From Bordetella petrii (GTDB taxonomy: Bacteria > Pseudomonadota > Gammaproteobacteria > Burkholderiales > Burkholderiaceae_B): a DNA stretch of 64,000 nt. The stretch is from contig NC_010170.1 of NCBI RefSeq assembly GCF_000067205.1, positions 1,054,001 through 1,118,000 on the forward strand, read 5' to 3'. The notes below the pieces were generated by a model, which made no database searches, had not been told where the DNA came from, and saw only the letters and a list, made by a program, of their open reading frames with translations. A program made the translations under genes and the position numbers. Shown here in pieces: positions 42,271 to 50,553 of the stretch (its first letter is position 1; each line of letters begins with the position of its first letter).

Positions 42271-43017
42271 ATGAACAAGGACATTCCAACATCAAAGGTG
42301 TTCTATCGTCCCATCGAAGCAGCCATCCGATGGGCCGGATTGCTGCGGTACCTGCCGATGATCCTGGCCACGATCGCATCACCGCGCTTCCTGCCTCCAT
42401 CGCTGAATTGCCCGAGGTGGAATGAGTGCCGGCTGTACTCGGAGCGCATCTATGACGGCATCCTCAATGGGGATCTGCCTTACGGCCAGAACGGGATCAC
42501 GCTCAATGACCCGAAGCTGCTGCAGTCGCCAGACTTGACCGTTCGACATGTCGATCTGAAACGCTGGATGCGCACCCACTATCCCGAGCACCGGCCAGGA
42601 TTCCTGTTCAGCCGTGGCGAACGCATGGCGCACCCCTTCATCACAATGGAAACCGGACAGGCGATCCTGGTCGAGCGGCTGGCCCTTCAGGCCGCGCTGG
42701 ATCATGCCCGGCGCCAGATGCAGGAATTGCAGGAGCAGCGCGACACCTTGCTCAAGCAGTCCACTGCGCTGCTGGCCTCCAAGCAATGCGAGATCAGCGA
42801 GCGGGCGGAGACGACCTATCTCAACATCATCGGCGGGATGCTGACGCTGATGCTGGGCCAGTCCCCTTCGGGTGTGCCTTATTCCAGCTTCAAAACACAG
42901 GAGGCACTTGTCTCGGCATTGGTCGCCCACTACGGCGGCACCATGGGCATCACGGAGCGAACCTTGAACGGCAAATTCGCCAACGCCAGGAAGTACGTCC
43001 GTAGTGCAAGTGAATGA
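42271..43017 (+). CDS. Conserved ICE protein upstream of alpA
   Basis: 248 aa. N-terminal YRPIEAAIRWAGLLRYLPMI, then PPSLNCPRWNECRLYSERIY and RHVDLKRWMRTHYPEHRPGF, a central coiled coil (RQMQELQEQRDTLLKQSTAL) and a C-terminal block (LNIIGGMLTLMLGQSPSGVP; GGTMGITERTLNGKFANARK). The last block looks like a helix-turn-helix-like domain. Seen next to alpA in ICEs of this type but without a known role. A regulatory role is plausible. Confidence 0.6.
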   Translation: MNKDIPTSKVFYRPIEAAIRWAGLLRYLPMILATIASPRFLPPSLNCPRWNECRLYSERIYDGILNGDLPYGQNGITLNDPKLLQSPDLTVRHVDLKRWMRTHYPEHRPGFLFSRGERMAHPFITMETGQAILVERLALQAALDHARRQMQELQEQRDTLLKQSTALLASKQCEISERAETTYLNIIGGMLTLMLGQSPSGVPYSSFKTQEALVSALVAHYGGTMGITERTLNGKFANARKYVRSASE

Positions 43018-43035
43018 GGTTTTCCAGCTTGTATG

Positions 43036-43054
43036 TGCAATCGCGGAGATTGCA
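43036..43054. promoter_or_regulatory. Dyad TGCAATC-GCGGA-GATTGCA upstream of alpA
   Basis: Perfect 7-bp inverted repeat with a 5-bp centre, followed by TTTGCAAT, 80 bases upstream of alpA in an AT-richer intergenic region. Candidate operator for the ICE activation cascade. Confidence 0.55.
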
Positions 43055-43135
43055 TTTGCAATGTCTTTCCGCAGCCATGTCTATTGAATAGAGGTCACGC
43101 CAACAAACGCCACCGAGCGTTCAGGAGTGACCGCC

Positions 43136-43348
43136 ATGTCGCAGACACCTGTACTCCCGCCGAACGAGCGCCGCATCCTGCGCCTCGATGAGGTCGAAGC
43201 GAAGTCCGGCTTCAAACGCGCCCACATCTACAACCTGATGAAGAAGCGCCAGTTCCCCCAGGCGCTGCGCCTGGGCGTGCGCGCCGTCGGCTGGGATTCG
43301 ATCGAAATCGACCAGTGGATCGCCGAGCGCCTCAACCACCGGACCTGA
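43136..43348 (+). CDS. alpA: AlpA family transcriptional regulator
   Basis: 70 aa; CAGGAG lies 9 bases before ATG 43136. HTH of the MerR-like/AlpA group: RILRLDEVEAKSGFKRAHIY and FPQALRLGVRAVGWDSIEID. In ICEclc the alpA promoter is a main switch of the element's bistable activation, and the genes downstream form one operon. Confidence 0.9.
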   Translation: MSQTPVLPPNERRILRLDEVEAKSGFKRAHIYNLMKKRQFPQALRLGVRAVGWDSIEIDQWIAERLNHRT

Positions 43349-43390
43349 CCCGCTCTCCCGCGGACTTCCCATTCCCAGCCGGAGAGCGCC

Positions 43391-44266
43391 ATGCAGGTCG
43401 TGTCCATCATTTCAACGAAGGGCGGCGTCGGCAAGACCACGACGGCCGCCAACCTAGGCGGGCTCGCCGCGGACGCGGGCCTGCGCGTGCTGCTGCTCGA
43501 TCTCGATGTGCAGCCCACCTTGTCCTCCTACTACGAGCTGACCCAGCGTGCGCCGGGCGGCATCTATGAGCTGTTGGCCTTCAACGAGCGCGACCTCAGC
43601 CAGCTCGTGTCCCGCACGGTTGTCGCGGGCCTGGACCTGGTGCTCTCCAATGACCACCGGGGCGAGCTGAACACCTTGCTGCTGCACGCGCCGGACGGGC
43701 GCCTGCGGCTGCGGCATCTGCTGCCGGCTCTTGTTCCCCTCTACGACCTGGTGCTGATCGACACCCAGGGCGCGCGCTCGGTGTTGCTGGAAATGGCGGT
43801 GCTCGCTTCCAACCTTGCGCTGTCGCCTGTCACGCCGGAAATTCTCGCGGCCCGCGAGTTGCGGCGCGGCACCATGCAGTTGCTCGAAGACATTGCGCCG
43901 TACCGGCACCTGGGCATCGAACCGCCGCCGCTGCACTTGCTCATCAACCGCGTCCACCCGGTGTCCGCCAACGCACGGCTGATCCAGCAGGCCTTGCGCG
44001 ACCTGTTCCAGGACAGCGCCGGCATCCGCGTGCTCGCCACCGACGTGCCGGCCATAGAAGCGTATCCACGCGCCGCAACGCGCGGCCTGCCAGTGCATCG
44101 GGTCGAGCACCGCCAGCCGCCCGGCAGAGTCGCCCCTGCCGCGCTCGACACGATGCGCGCGCTCGCCAGCGAGTTGTTCCCGCAATGGCAGGACCGACTG
44201 GCTCAAGTATCCGGCCGCCCGCAGCGACCTCTTGATCCTGGGAGGCCCCATGGCGAACGCACATGA
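43391..44266 (+). CDS. parA: ParA family partition ATPase
   Basis: 291 aa. Deviant Walker A STKGGVGKTTTAANLGG, A' motif LLLDLDVQPTLSSYY and Walker B LVLIDTQGARSVLLE. Binds DNA non-specifically and moves a ParB complex; in ICEclc ParA together with the next small gene also slows host growth in transfer-competent cells (from memory of that system). Overlaps the next gene. Confidence 0.92.
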   Translation: MQVVSIISTKGGVGKTTTAANLGGLAADAGLRVLLLDLDVQPTLSSYYELTQRAPGGIYELLAFNERDLSQLVSRTVVAGLDLVLSNDHRGELNTLLLHAPDGRLRLRHLLPALVPLYDLVLIDTQGARSVLLEMAVLASNLALSPVTPEILAARELRRGTMQLLEDIAPYRHLGIEPPPLHLLINRVHPVSANARLIQQALRDLFQDSAGIRVLATDVPAIEAYPRAATRGLPVHRVEHRQPPGRVAPAALDTMRALASELFPQWQDRLAQVSGRPQRPLDPGRPHGERT

Positions 44267-44519
44267 GCTGGCCCGCGGCCACAAGCGGCTGCGCGCCCTG
44301 ATCGAGTTCGCGGTCGGTGAAGGCTGGCACGTCAAGCGCACGCCGGGCGGGCACCTCAAGTTCACCAAGGCCGGCTGCGCGGCGATCTACACCAGTTCGA
44401 CAGCGAGCGACCACCGGGCCGAATTGAACGCCCGTGCGCAGATCCGCCGCGCCGAGCGAGAGGCTCGCATGGCGCCGGCCGGCGGTCTTGGGGATTGCGA
44501 GGGGCGCGGCCATGGCTGA
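44250..44519 (+). CDS. shi: Shi-like small ICE protein with HicA-like pattern
   Basis: 89 aa, starting inside parA and overlapping the parB-like gene by 8 bases. The core GWHVKRTPGGHLKFTKAG followed by AIYTSSTASDHRAELNARAQ and IRRAERE has the layout of HicA toxins (dsRBD fold: GW...R.GSHh.F...., then a basic helix), including the His of the G-x-H motif. No HicB antitoxin is seen. Position equals shi of ICEclc, implicated in growth arrest of transferring cells. The HicA link is an inference from the pattern. Confidence 0.65.
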   Translation: MANAHELARGHKRLRALIEFAVGEGWHVKRTPGGHLKFTKAGCAAIYTSSTASDHRAELNARAQIRRAEREARMAPAGGLGDCEGRGHG

Positions 44520-46191
44520 CATGACCTCGCAGGACATGGCCGGCAAGCTGCTCGCGGCCGGCTTCGAGCGCAGCGGACCAGCGGCCGCGGCCTTGACCGA
44601 TCCGATCGCGGACACGCCCATGGTCGTGACGCTGGACCAGTTGCGGCCCTACGACCATGACCCGCGCATGAAGCGCAACCCGGCTTACGAGGAAATCAAG
44701 GCGTCCATCCGCGAGCGCGGCCTGGACGCGGCGCCGGCCATCACGCGCCGGCCCGGCGAGGACCACTACATCATCCGCAACGGCGGCAACACGCGGCTGG
44801 CGATCCTGCGCGAACTCTGGTCGGAGACCAAGGACGAACGCTTCTTCCGCATATCGTGCCTGTTTCGGCCATGGCCGGAGCGCGGTGAAATCGTCGCGCT
44901 GACCGGGCATCTTGCCGAGAACGAACTGCGCGGTGGCCTCACGTTCATCGAGCGCGCGCTCGGCGTCGAGAAGGCACGCGAGTTCTACGAGCAGGAGAGC
45001 GGCGCCGCCCTGAGCCAGTCGGAACTGGCCCGCCGCCTGGCGGCCGATGGCTTCCCCGTCCGGCGGTCGCACATCACCCGCATGGCCGACGCGGTGCGCT
45101 ACCTGCTGCCCGCCATTCCTACTGTGCTTTATGGCGGCCTTGGGCGCCACCAGGTCGAGCGGCTGTCGGTCATGCGCACGGCCTGCAAGCGCACCTGGGA
45201 GCACTATGCCAAGGACCGCACGCTGCCGCTGGACTTCGACAGCTTCTTTCAGGAGGTGCTGGCGCAGTTCGATACGCAGGGCGACGAGTTCGCGCCGCAG
45301 CGCGTGCAGGACGAGCTGATCGGCCAGATGTCCGAGCTGCTGGGCGTCGGCTACGACGTGTTGGCGCTGGACCTGACCGAATCGGAAAGCCGCCACCGGG
45401 CGCTGGTCAGTGACCCGACGCCACCTGCGGCGCAGCCGGCGTTGCCTTCGCCCACCGCCGGCACGCCGACTCCGCCGGGCGCAGCATCGTCCATCGCCAC
45501 GCCTGCAGCGGCGGCCGGTCCTCCACCCGCCAGCCCTCCGGCGTCCGAGCCCACCTTGCGCCACGACGACACGGCGGCTGGCGAAGCGGCCACGGGAAGC
45601 CCGGCGGCTGCACCGAGCGATCTGCTTCGTGAGCACATCGTCTCGCCGGCACCGACGACCGAACGGCTGCAGTCGATCCAGCGCATGGTCGCCGACCAGT
45701 TGGGCGATGCGCTGCCGCCCGACTTCTCGGCGAGCGTGTTGCAGTCCATCCCGGTGCAAGCCGGCGGACTCTATCCGATCTCCGATGTCTGGTACATCGA
45801 CGCCGGCCTGGACACGCCCGATCGGCTGCGCATCCACATCGCGCAGTTCGCGCGCGAGATCGCCGGGGAGGCAGGCCTGGACGAGTGCATCGAGGACCGC
45901 GCCGATGGCATCGGGTTTGCGTGCCGCGCCCGCGGCCAAGCCCCGTCGCCGCTCGGCCGCGCGGTGCTGACGCTCCTCACTTCCCTGACGGGTCAGCCCG
46001 TCGCCGAAGCGGGCGTGGACGGCGCGCGGCTCGCCGCCGACCTGCCGATCCTGTTGCACGGCCAGAGCCAAGGCCATGGCAGCGGCGCAAGGCGCTTGAG
46101 CGACACGGCGTTGGTCAAGCTCTTTCGGCTGCTCCGCCTGGCCCGGCGTCTGCTGGATTTGGAAGCCGGCACCACGGCGCCCGGGACCTGA
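44512..46191 (+). CDS. ParB family protein of PFGI-1/clc-type ICE (BisD-like position)
   Basis: 559 aa from ATG 44512. ParB nuclease-like domain (VVTLDQLRPYDHDPRMKRNP; AITRRPGEDHYIIRNGGNTR) and HTH (ALSQSELARRLAADGFPVRR), an Ala/Pro-rich linker at about 305-380 and a C-terminal domain (LYPISDVWYIDAGLDTPDRL). This is the TIGR ParB class of ICEs. In ICEclc the gene here (bisD) works with bisC as an FlhDC-like activator of late ICE promoters; equivalence is by position. Confidence 0.85.
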   Translation: MADMTSQDMAGKLLAAGFERSGPAAAALTDPIADTPMVVTLDQLRPYDHDPRMKRNPAYEEIKASIRERGLDAAPAITRRPGEDHYIIRNGGNTRLAILRELWSETKDERFFRISCLFRPWPERGEIVALTGHLAENELRGGLTFIERALGVEKAREFYEQESGAALSQSELARRLAADGFPVRRSHITRMADAVRYLLPAIPTVLYGGLGRHQVERLSVMRTACKRTWEHYAKDRTLPLDFDSFFQEVLAQFDTQGDEFAPQRVQDELIGQMSELLGVGYDVLALDLTESESRHRALVSDPTPPAAQPALPSPTAGTPTPPGAASSIATPAAAAGPPPASPPASEPTLRHDDTAAGEAATGSPAAAPSDLLREHIVSPAPTTERLQSIQRMVADQLGDALPPDFSASVLQSIPVQAGGLYPISDVWYIDAGLDTPDRLRIHIAQFAREIAGEAGLDECIEDRADGIGFACRARGQAPSPLGRAVLTLLTSLTGQPVAEAGVDGARLAADLPILLHGQSQGHGSGARRLSDTALVKLFRLLRLARRLLDLEAGTTAPGT

Positions 46192-46205
46192 GCGAGGGAG
46201 GCCAC

Positions 46206-46766
46206 ATGTCCACATCGCATCCGCTCAACCAGGCCGTGATTGCCCAGGCGCTGTATGACCTTCGCAACGGCCAACTGCGCCGCTGCAAGGCCATGGGCTT
46301 CGGCGAGGCCGAGCTGGATGCGCTCAAGCACCCCGCGCTGATCAGCGTGCTGGCCAACGCCAGCGTTTCGTGGTGTTCGGTCACGGTCAACCGCGAAGTG
46401 CTGCAGCGCCTGCTCAACCAGGCGCAGGACGTGGAGAAGGAAATCGCCACGGTCGATCGCATGCTGCGGCTGGGGGCCAGCACGGAGATGGTCAGCCGCT
46501 TCTATGGCCTGACCCATCAGGAAGTCGCCCTGCGGCGGGAGATCCTCAGCCTGCCCAAGCGCAAGGGGCGCCACCCCGTCCTGGACGAGACCCAGGACAC
46601 CGAACTGTGGCGGCAATGGAAAGCCGTGACCAGCAGCAGGAACGTCGATCTGGAGGACGAGACCTCGATTCTCGATGCGGCCATGGACCTGGCCGAGGGC
46701 ATGTCACTGCCGCTCTCGGTGGTCTGGGCCGCGATCAGGAACTGGGTCGATCAGGGATTGGGCTAG
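46206..46766 (+). CDS. DUF2857 ICE protein (BisC-like position)
   Basis: 186 aa, 14 bases after the parB-like gene. Helical (LNQAVIAQALYDLRNGQLRR) with an HTH-like segment (GASTEMVSRFYGLTHQEVAL). Its length and order after the ParB-like gene match BisC of ICEclc, a distant FlhC relative. If so, it joins the ParB-like protein to activate ICE transfer genes. The typical FlhC Cys cluster is not seen. Confidence 0.75.
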   Translation: MSTSHPLNQAVIAQALYDLRNGQLRRCKAMGFGEAELDALKHPALISVLANASVSWCSVTVNREVLQRLLNQAQDVEKEIATVDRMLRLGASTEMVSRFYGLTHQEVALRREILSLPKRKGRHPVLDETQDTELWRQWKAVTSSRNVDLEDETSILDAAMDLAEGMSLPLSVVWAAIRNWVDQGLG

Positions 46767-46769
46767 GCC

Positions 46770-48002
46770 ATGGCCGTGGACGACACCGCCCCACGAGCCC
46801 CGCGTCAAGGCCCCATCGCACTCGCCGACCTGTTCGACGCTGCGCTGAAGGACCTCACGCCCAAGCCAAATCCCAGCGCGCCAGCGCCCATGGCAGTGCC
46901 CACGCCTGCCGCGTCCGGCGACGCCTTCCTGTTCAGTGGCAATCGGCACGAGAGCGTGCCGCGGCGGCTGTTCCTCGACCGCCGCCTGACACCGCTGGAG
47001 CGCAACGCCTGGCAGGTGTTCCGGCTAATGCTCAACGACGACGGCGTGACGGCGTTCCCGACCTATGAGCAGTTGCGCCCCTGGCTGGCGTCCATGCCCT
47101 GCGCGGGACAAGCCTCCCACGAGACCGTCGCGCGGGCGCTGACGCTGCTGCGCCTGACGCGCTGGCTGAGCCTCGTGCGACGACGGCGCGACCCTAAGAC
47201 CGGCCGCATCCTCGGCAACCTCTACGTCCTGCACGACGAACCCCTGACACCGTTCGAGGCGATGCAGCTCGACGCCGACTACCTGGCCCTGGTCAGCCAG
47301 TCGCTGGGGCATTCGGCCAAGGCCGTTCAGGTGGTGGGACTCCACACCCTCCAGGAGATCGCGGACGACCCGATGTTGTCCGGACGCACCTTGCCGTCGC
47401 GGCTGCAAGTGCTCGCCGAGCGTCTGGCCGACCAGGGCATCACCGCCACCGAAAGTTATCCACAGGAGGATGCGGTCCACGATTCCGAAGAAGGGCCCGC
47501 GAGCCTTCTTCGGAATGGCGAACGCCCCTCTTCGGAATCCGAAGCAGGGCCGAAACCCGCGCCAGACGGCGCTCTTCGGAATCCGAAGCAGGACCGTACA
47601 GTACGTAGTAGTCGTATTAATGAAGTACGTACTACCGCGCAGGCGCGTGCGCTGGGCGACCTGCAATGGCCCAGGCGCTTCGCGGAACTGAAGGCGGAAC
47701 AGCAGGCCGGCGCCAAGATGGCGTTGCAGCAGGTGGACGCGGCCCTGCGGCAGGCCGTGCTGGACGAATGGGCCGCACGGTGCGGCAAGCATGGCATCCG
47801 CAACCCCGCCGGATATCTGTTCGGCATCATCCAGCGCGCCATGCGCGGCGAGTTCAATGCGTGGGCCAAGCAGACCGGCCCGGCAGCGCCAACACCATCG
47901 GCGGCGCGAGCGCCACCACCCGAGCCGCCGCGCAACGTCGTGCCGCCCGAGGTGGCCCGGCAGCACATCGAGCGCCTGCGCGACCTGCTGCGCAAGACCT
48001 GA
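46770..48002 (+). CDS. STY4528 family ICE replication-related protein
   Basis: 410 aa, 3 bases after the DUF2857 gene. N-terminal DNA-binding part: PRRLFLDRRLTPLERNAWQV, FPTYEQLRPWLASMPCAGQA, ETVARALTLLRLTRWLSLVR, then GRILGNLYVLHDEPLT (winged HTH of plasmid-type initiators). A C-terminal helical region (YLFGIIQRAMRGEFNAWAKQ) follows. Between them (about residues 235-290) lies a low-complexity linker that is, in DNA, a cluster of palindromes (47482-47634). Confidence 0.85.
   Translation: MAVDDTAPRAPRQGPIALADLFDAALKDLTPKPNPSAPAPMAVPTPAASGDAFLFSGNRHESVPRRLFLDRRLTPLERNAWQVFRLMLNDDGVTAFPTYEQLRPWLASMPCAGQASHETVARALTLLRLTRWLSLVRRRRDPKTGRILGNLYVLHDEPLTPFEAMQLDADYLALVSQSLGHSAKAVQVVGLHTLQEIADDPMLSGRTLPSRLQVLAERLADQGITATESYPQEDAVHDSEEGPASLLRNGERPSSESEAGPKPAPDGALRNPKQDRTVRSSRINEVRTTAQARALGDLQWPRRFAELKAEQQAGAKMALQQVDAALRQAVLDEWAARCGKHGIRNPAGYLFGIIQRAMRGEFNAWAKQTGPAAPTPSAARAPPPEPPRNVVPPEVARQHIERLRDLLRKT
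47482..47634. repeat. Palindrome/repeat cluster inside the STY4528-like gene (candidate origin or operator)
   Basis: Four elements in 153 bp: a 13-bp inverted repeat ATTCCGAAGAAGG (47482-47494) / CCTTCTTCGGAAT (47504-47516); two identical 15-bp palindromes CTTCGGAATCCGAAG at 47530-47544 and 47574-47588, 44 bp apart; and GTACGTA repeats (47601-47607, 47625-47631) around the AT-rich CGTATTAATGAA. All share the TTCGGA unit except the last pair. Confidence 0.85.
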
Positions 48003-48432
48003 GCACAGGGCTTGTCAAAGCCGTGAAGTAGATCTCCATGGCGGTCGGCAGAAACGGTCCCCTGGGGACGGCTGTGCGGTGAAGCGCCGGGTGACGGCGC
48101 GACCTGCTGCGCGAAACCTGGGCAAAGCGCCAGGGAAGGCCATGAAGCAAACCTCCATGGCGTTCAGCGCAACGGTCCCCTGGGGACGGCCGTGCTGCGA
48201 AGGATGGCGTCGAACGACAGCGCGACGTGCGGTGCAGCACGCAACCCTGCGACGACCGAGGCCCGGAGCGCCAACGTGAATGCCCATCTGCGGAGCGGTC
48301 CCCAGGGGACCGTTGCGCGCTGCGCCGCCAGCGCGCACAGAACCGGGGGCCGGCTCATTTCGGTTTGTTGACTGACTGCCTTCCGCCGCATGCGGATGCT
48401 GGCGGCTCCCTGTCCACCAGCGAGCGATCACC
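48003..48432. repeat. 430-bp intergenic with imperfect tandem repeat and three GTCCCC-N-GGGGAC palindromes
   Basis: No gene. A unit of about 118 bp occurs twice: it starts CGCGACCTGCTGCGC (first copy in the 3' end of the upstream gene, second near 48097), runs through TCCATGGCG and ends with the palindrome. Palindromes: GGTCCCCTGGGGACGG at 48056 and 48174, GGTCCCCAGGGGACCG at 48297. Lies in front of the PFL_4669 gene. Confidence 0.8.
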
Positions 48433-49227
48433 ATGGCAACCAGCAACGAACCATTGCAACTCAACCTCGGCTCCCTGCGCAGCGCAATGTCGCTGACGCT
48501 GCACACCCACCACGCCTCGCGCATCTGGCATGGCCGCGCCGCCGCCGAGGGGCGACCGGGCATCGTCGGCCTGAACGGCTACATCGCCGTCATGAACAAA
48601 ATGAAGCGCGGCTCGGAGCAGGACGACCCGTACAGCGACTGGTGGATGCTGCGTATCGAGGACAAGCTCGACCAGACCAAGACCACGCTGCAGACGCTGC
48701 GCGAACAGGTGGACCAGGCCCTGGCCGGCGTGCCCGCCGCGTTGACCCTGGGCGAGAACCTCAACGTGCAGCCCGTCAAGCTTCCGCTGTTCGTCAATGC
48801 GCAGTTGGGCTTTGCCGCTGTCTATCTCCTGGCCGACTACGACGACATCGCGCGCAAGCTGATCCTCGCCCACCACACCGCGCTGATCGACCGCAGCACC
48901 TTAGAGCGCTGGCTCAACGAGGGCGCGCACGCGCTGCGCAGCCTGTTCTCGCTGGCCCAGCAGTATCGCTATTCGGGCTGCACCCGCGACGATTTCGCGG
49001 CGAAGAATGCCGCAGCGCGGGCCGCGCTGGAGAAGTTCGGCGAGTTGCCGCAGGACGTGCTCGAAGGCACGCGCCGCTCGAAGTTTGCGCCACCCATCGT
49101 GCGCCGTGGTCTGCAACAGCGCGGTGAGAGTCCTGCCGCAGCCGCTACCAGCGTCGATGGTGATGCGGCCGCTGCTGCCGACCCATCCGAAAACGCAGCC
49201 ACTGCCGGCGAGGACGAATCCGCATGA
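48433..49227 (+). CDS. ICE protein of the PFL_4669 family (TIGR03761)
   Basis: 264 aa. Family features: LNLGSLRSAMSLTLHTHHAS, RIWHGRAAAEGRPGIVGLNG, DDPYSDWWMLRIEDKLDQTK. Conserved in ICEs of the SPI-7/PFGI-1/clc class in this order, function unknown; probably part of replication/maintenance. Overlaps the next gene by 4 bases. Confidence 0.88.
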   Translation: MATSNEPLQLNLGSLRSAMSLTLHTHHASRIWHGRAAAEGRPGIVGLNGYIAVMNKMKRGSEQDDPYSDWWMLRIEDKLDQTKTTLQTLREQVDQALAGVPAALTLGENLNVQPVKLPLFVNAQLGFAAVYLLADYDDIARKLILAHHTALIDRSTLERWLNEGAHALRSLFSLAQQYRYSGCTRDDFAAKNAAARAALEKFGELPQDVLEGTRRSKFAPPIVRRGLQQRGESPAAAATSVDGDAAAAADPSENAATAGEDESA

Positions 49228-49751
49228 GCGATCTGAACCAGCCGACCCGCTACTTCCGGGGCCTGCAACAGGGAGCCTTCATGCGCCTGGAACACGCGGC
49301 CTCTCTAAAAGGCCTTTTAAAGCCTTTTAAAGGTAAAGGGGACTTGGAGGCCTGGGCCAGCCAGTGCTTCGCCATGCGCGACGAGTTGATCGGCCTGGCG
49401 CAGCGACAAGTGCTGCAACAGGCCAGTGGGCATCCCTTCCACCTGCTGCCCGTGGAACTGGCCCAGCAGACCACTGGCGCGGGAACGACGTTCCTGCGCT
49501 GGCGCAGGCACGACCGCTCGGCCATGGGCGTGGCCCTGTGGCAGGAGCTGATGGCGAGCACCAGCACGCCGGTCAACCTGCTGGCCGACCTGCACGCGAT
49601 CGAGCTGCAGCGCATCACGCTGAACATGCAGATCAGCCTGTTGCACACCCTGGGCAGGCAGGCACAGGAGTGCGCCAGCAAGGCCGCCGAGGCGGAAGAC
49701 GCCTACCTGCGCCGGCTCGCGACCATACCCCCCGCAGTGCGCGATCGGTGA
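49224..49751 (+). CDS. DUF3158 family protein (InrR-like)
   Basis: 175 aa. RYFRGLQQGAFMRLEHAASL, then LKGLLKPFKGKGDLEAWASQ, and GTTFLRWRRHDRSAMGVALW. In ICEclc the gene in front of ssb is inrR, which raises integrase expression in transfer-competent cells; I equate them by position and size from memory. Codons 30-40 are AAA/TTT/TTA-rich (49308-49340), unlike the rest of this GC-rich gene. Confidence 0.75.
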   Translation: MSDLNQPTRYFRGLQQGAFMRLEHAASLKGLLKPFKGKGDLEAWASQCFAMRDELIGLAQRQVLQQASGHPFHLLPVELAQQTTGAGTTFLRWRRHDRSAMGVALWQELMASTSTPVNLLADLHAIELQRITLNMQISLLHTLGRQAQECASKAAEAEDAYLRRLATIPPAVRDR

Positions 49752-49825
49752 TCGCGTCGGGCACCCCCAGCACGCGCCCGACGCCGACATGGCACGGGTA
49801 TTTCATCCACCAAGGAGATTGCACC

Positions 49826-50278
49826 ATGAGCACGCATTTTTCGGGCGAAGGCAACATCGGCTCGCCCCCCGAGTACCGGGAGTTCCCCAACGGCAACGAC
49901 GAACCGCGGCGCTTGTTGCGGCTGAACGTGTATTTCGACAACCCCGTTCCCACCAAGGGCGGCGACTATGAGGATCGCGGCGGCTTCTGGGCGCCGGTGG
50001 AAATCTGGCACCGCGACGCCGCGCACTGGAAGGACCTCTACCAGAAGGGCATGCGCGTGCTGGTCGTCGGCCGCATGGAGCGCGAACCCTGGACCGACAA
50101 CGAGGATCAGCCACGTGAGACTTGGCAGATCAACGCGCGCAGCGTCGGCATCCTGCCGTTCCGCATCGAGTCCGTCGTCCTGAGCCCCAAATCGCAGGAG
50201 ACCGCACAGGACGCGCAGCCCAAGCCCCAGGCCGCCCAGGAACCGGCTGCGCCGAAGGAGCCCAAGCGCAGGAAGTGA
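49826..50278 (+). CDS. ssb: Single-stranded DNA-binding protein (ICE type)
   Basis: 150 aa with CAAGGAG upstream. OB-fold: THFSGEGNIGSPPEYREFPN, RLLRLNVYFDNPVPTKGG, FWAPVEIWHRDAAHWKDLYQ and MRVLVVGRMEREPWTDNEDQ. The C-terminal tail is Pro/Lys/Glu-rich and lacks the DDxPF tip of housekeeping SSB. Protects ICE ssDNA during transfer/replication. Confidence 0.93.
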   Translation: MSTHFSGEGNIGSPPEYREFPNGNDEPRRLLRLNVYFDNPVPTKGGDYEDRGGFWAPVEIWHRDAAHWKDLYQKGMRVLVVGRMEREPWTDNEDQPRETWQINARSVGILPFRIESVVLSPKSQETAQDAQPKPQAAQEPAAPKEPKRRK

Positions 50279-50328
50279 TCCGGCGGGGGGGCGGCCGCAG
50301 TACGTTGCCGCCCCCCATGTCCTCGCGA

Positions 50329-50347
50329 GCTATCCCCAGGGGATAGC
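50329..50347. repeat. Palindrome GCTATCCCCAGGGGATAGC before topB
   Basis: Perfect 19-bp palindrome with the same CCCCAGGGG core as the repeats at 48.1-48.3 kb, in the 275-bp gap between ssb and topB. Confidence 0.75.
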
Positions 50348-50553
50348 GCCACCAGCGTCCACCGGCTTCCACGCGCTCCCGAACATCGCGGCTCCCGACT
50401 CGCACATCGCCGGCCGCACGCCATCCCCGCCGCAGCCAGCCATCTCGTGAAAGCGGTCGCTGCCGCATGCAGCTTGTTTGCTGCTGCCCCAACAGGCGCT
50501 CGGCATCCTCGATCCCAGCAACTCCATGAACAACGGGAAGCGGATGGACGGAC

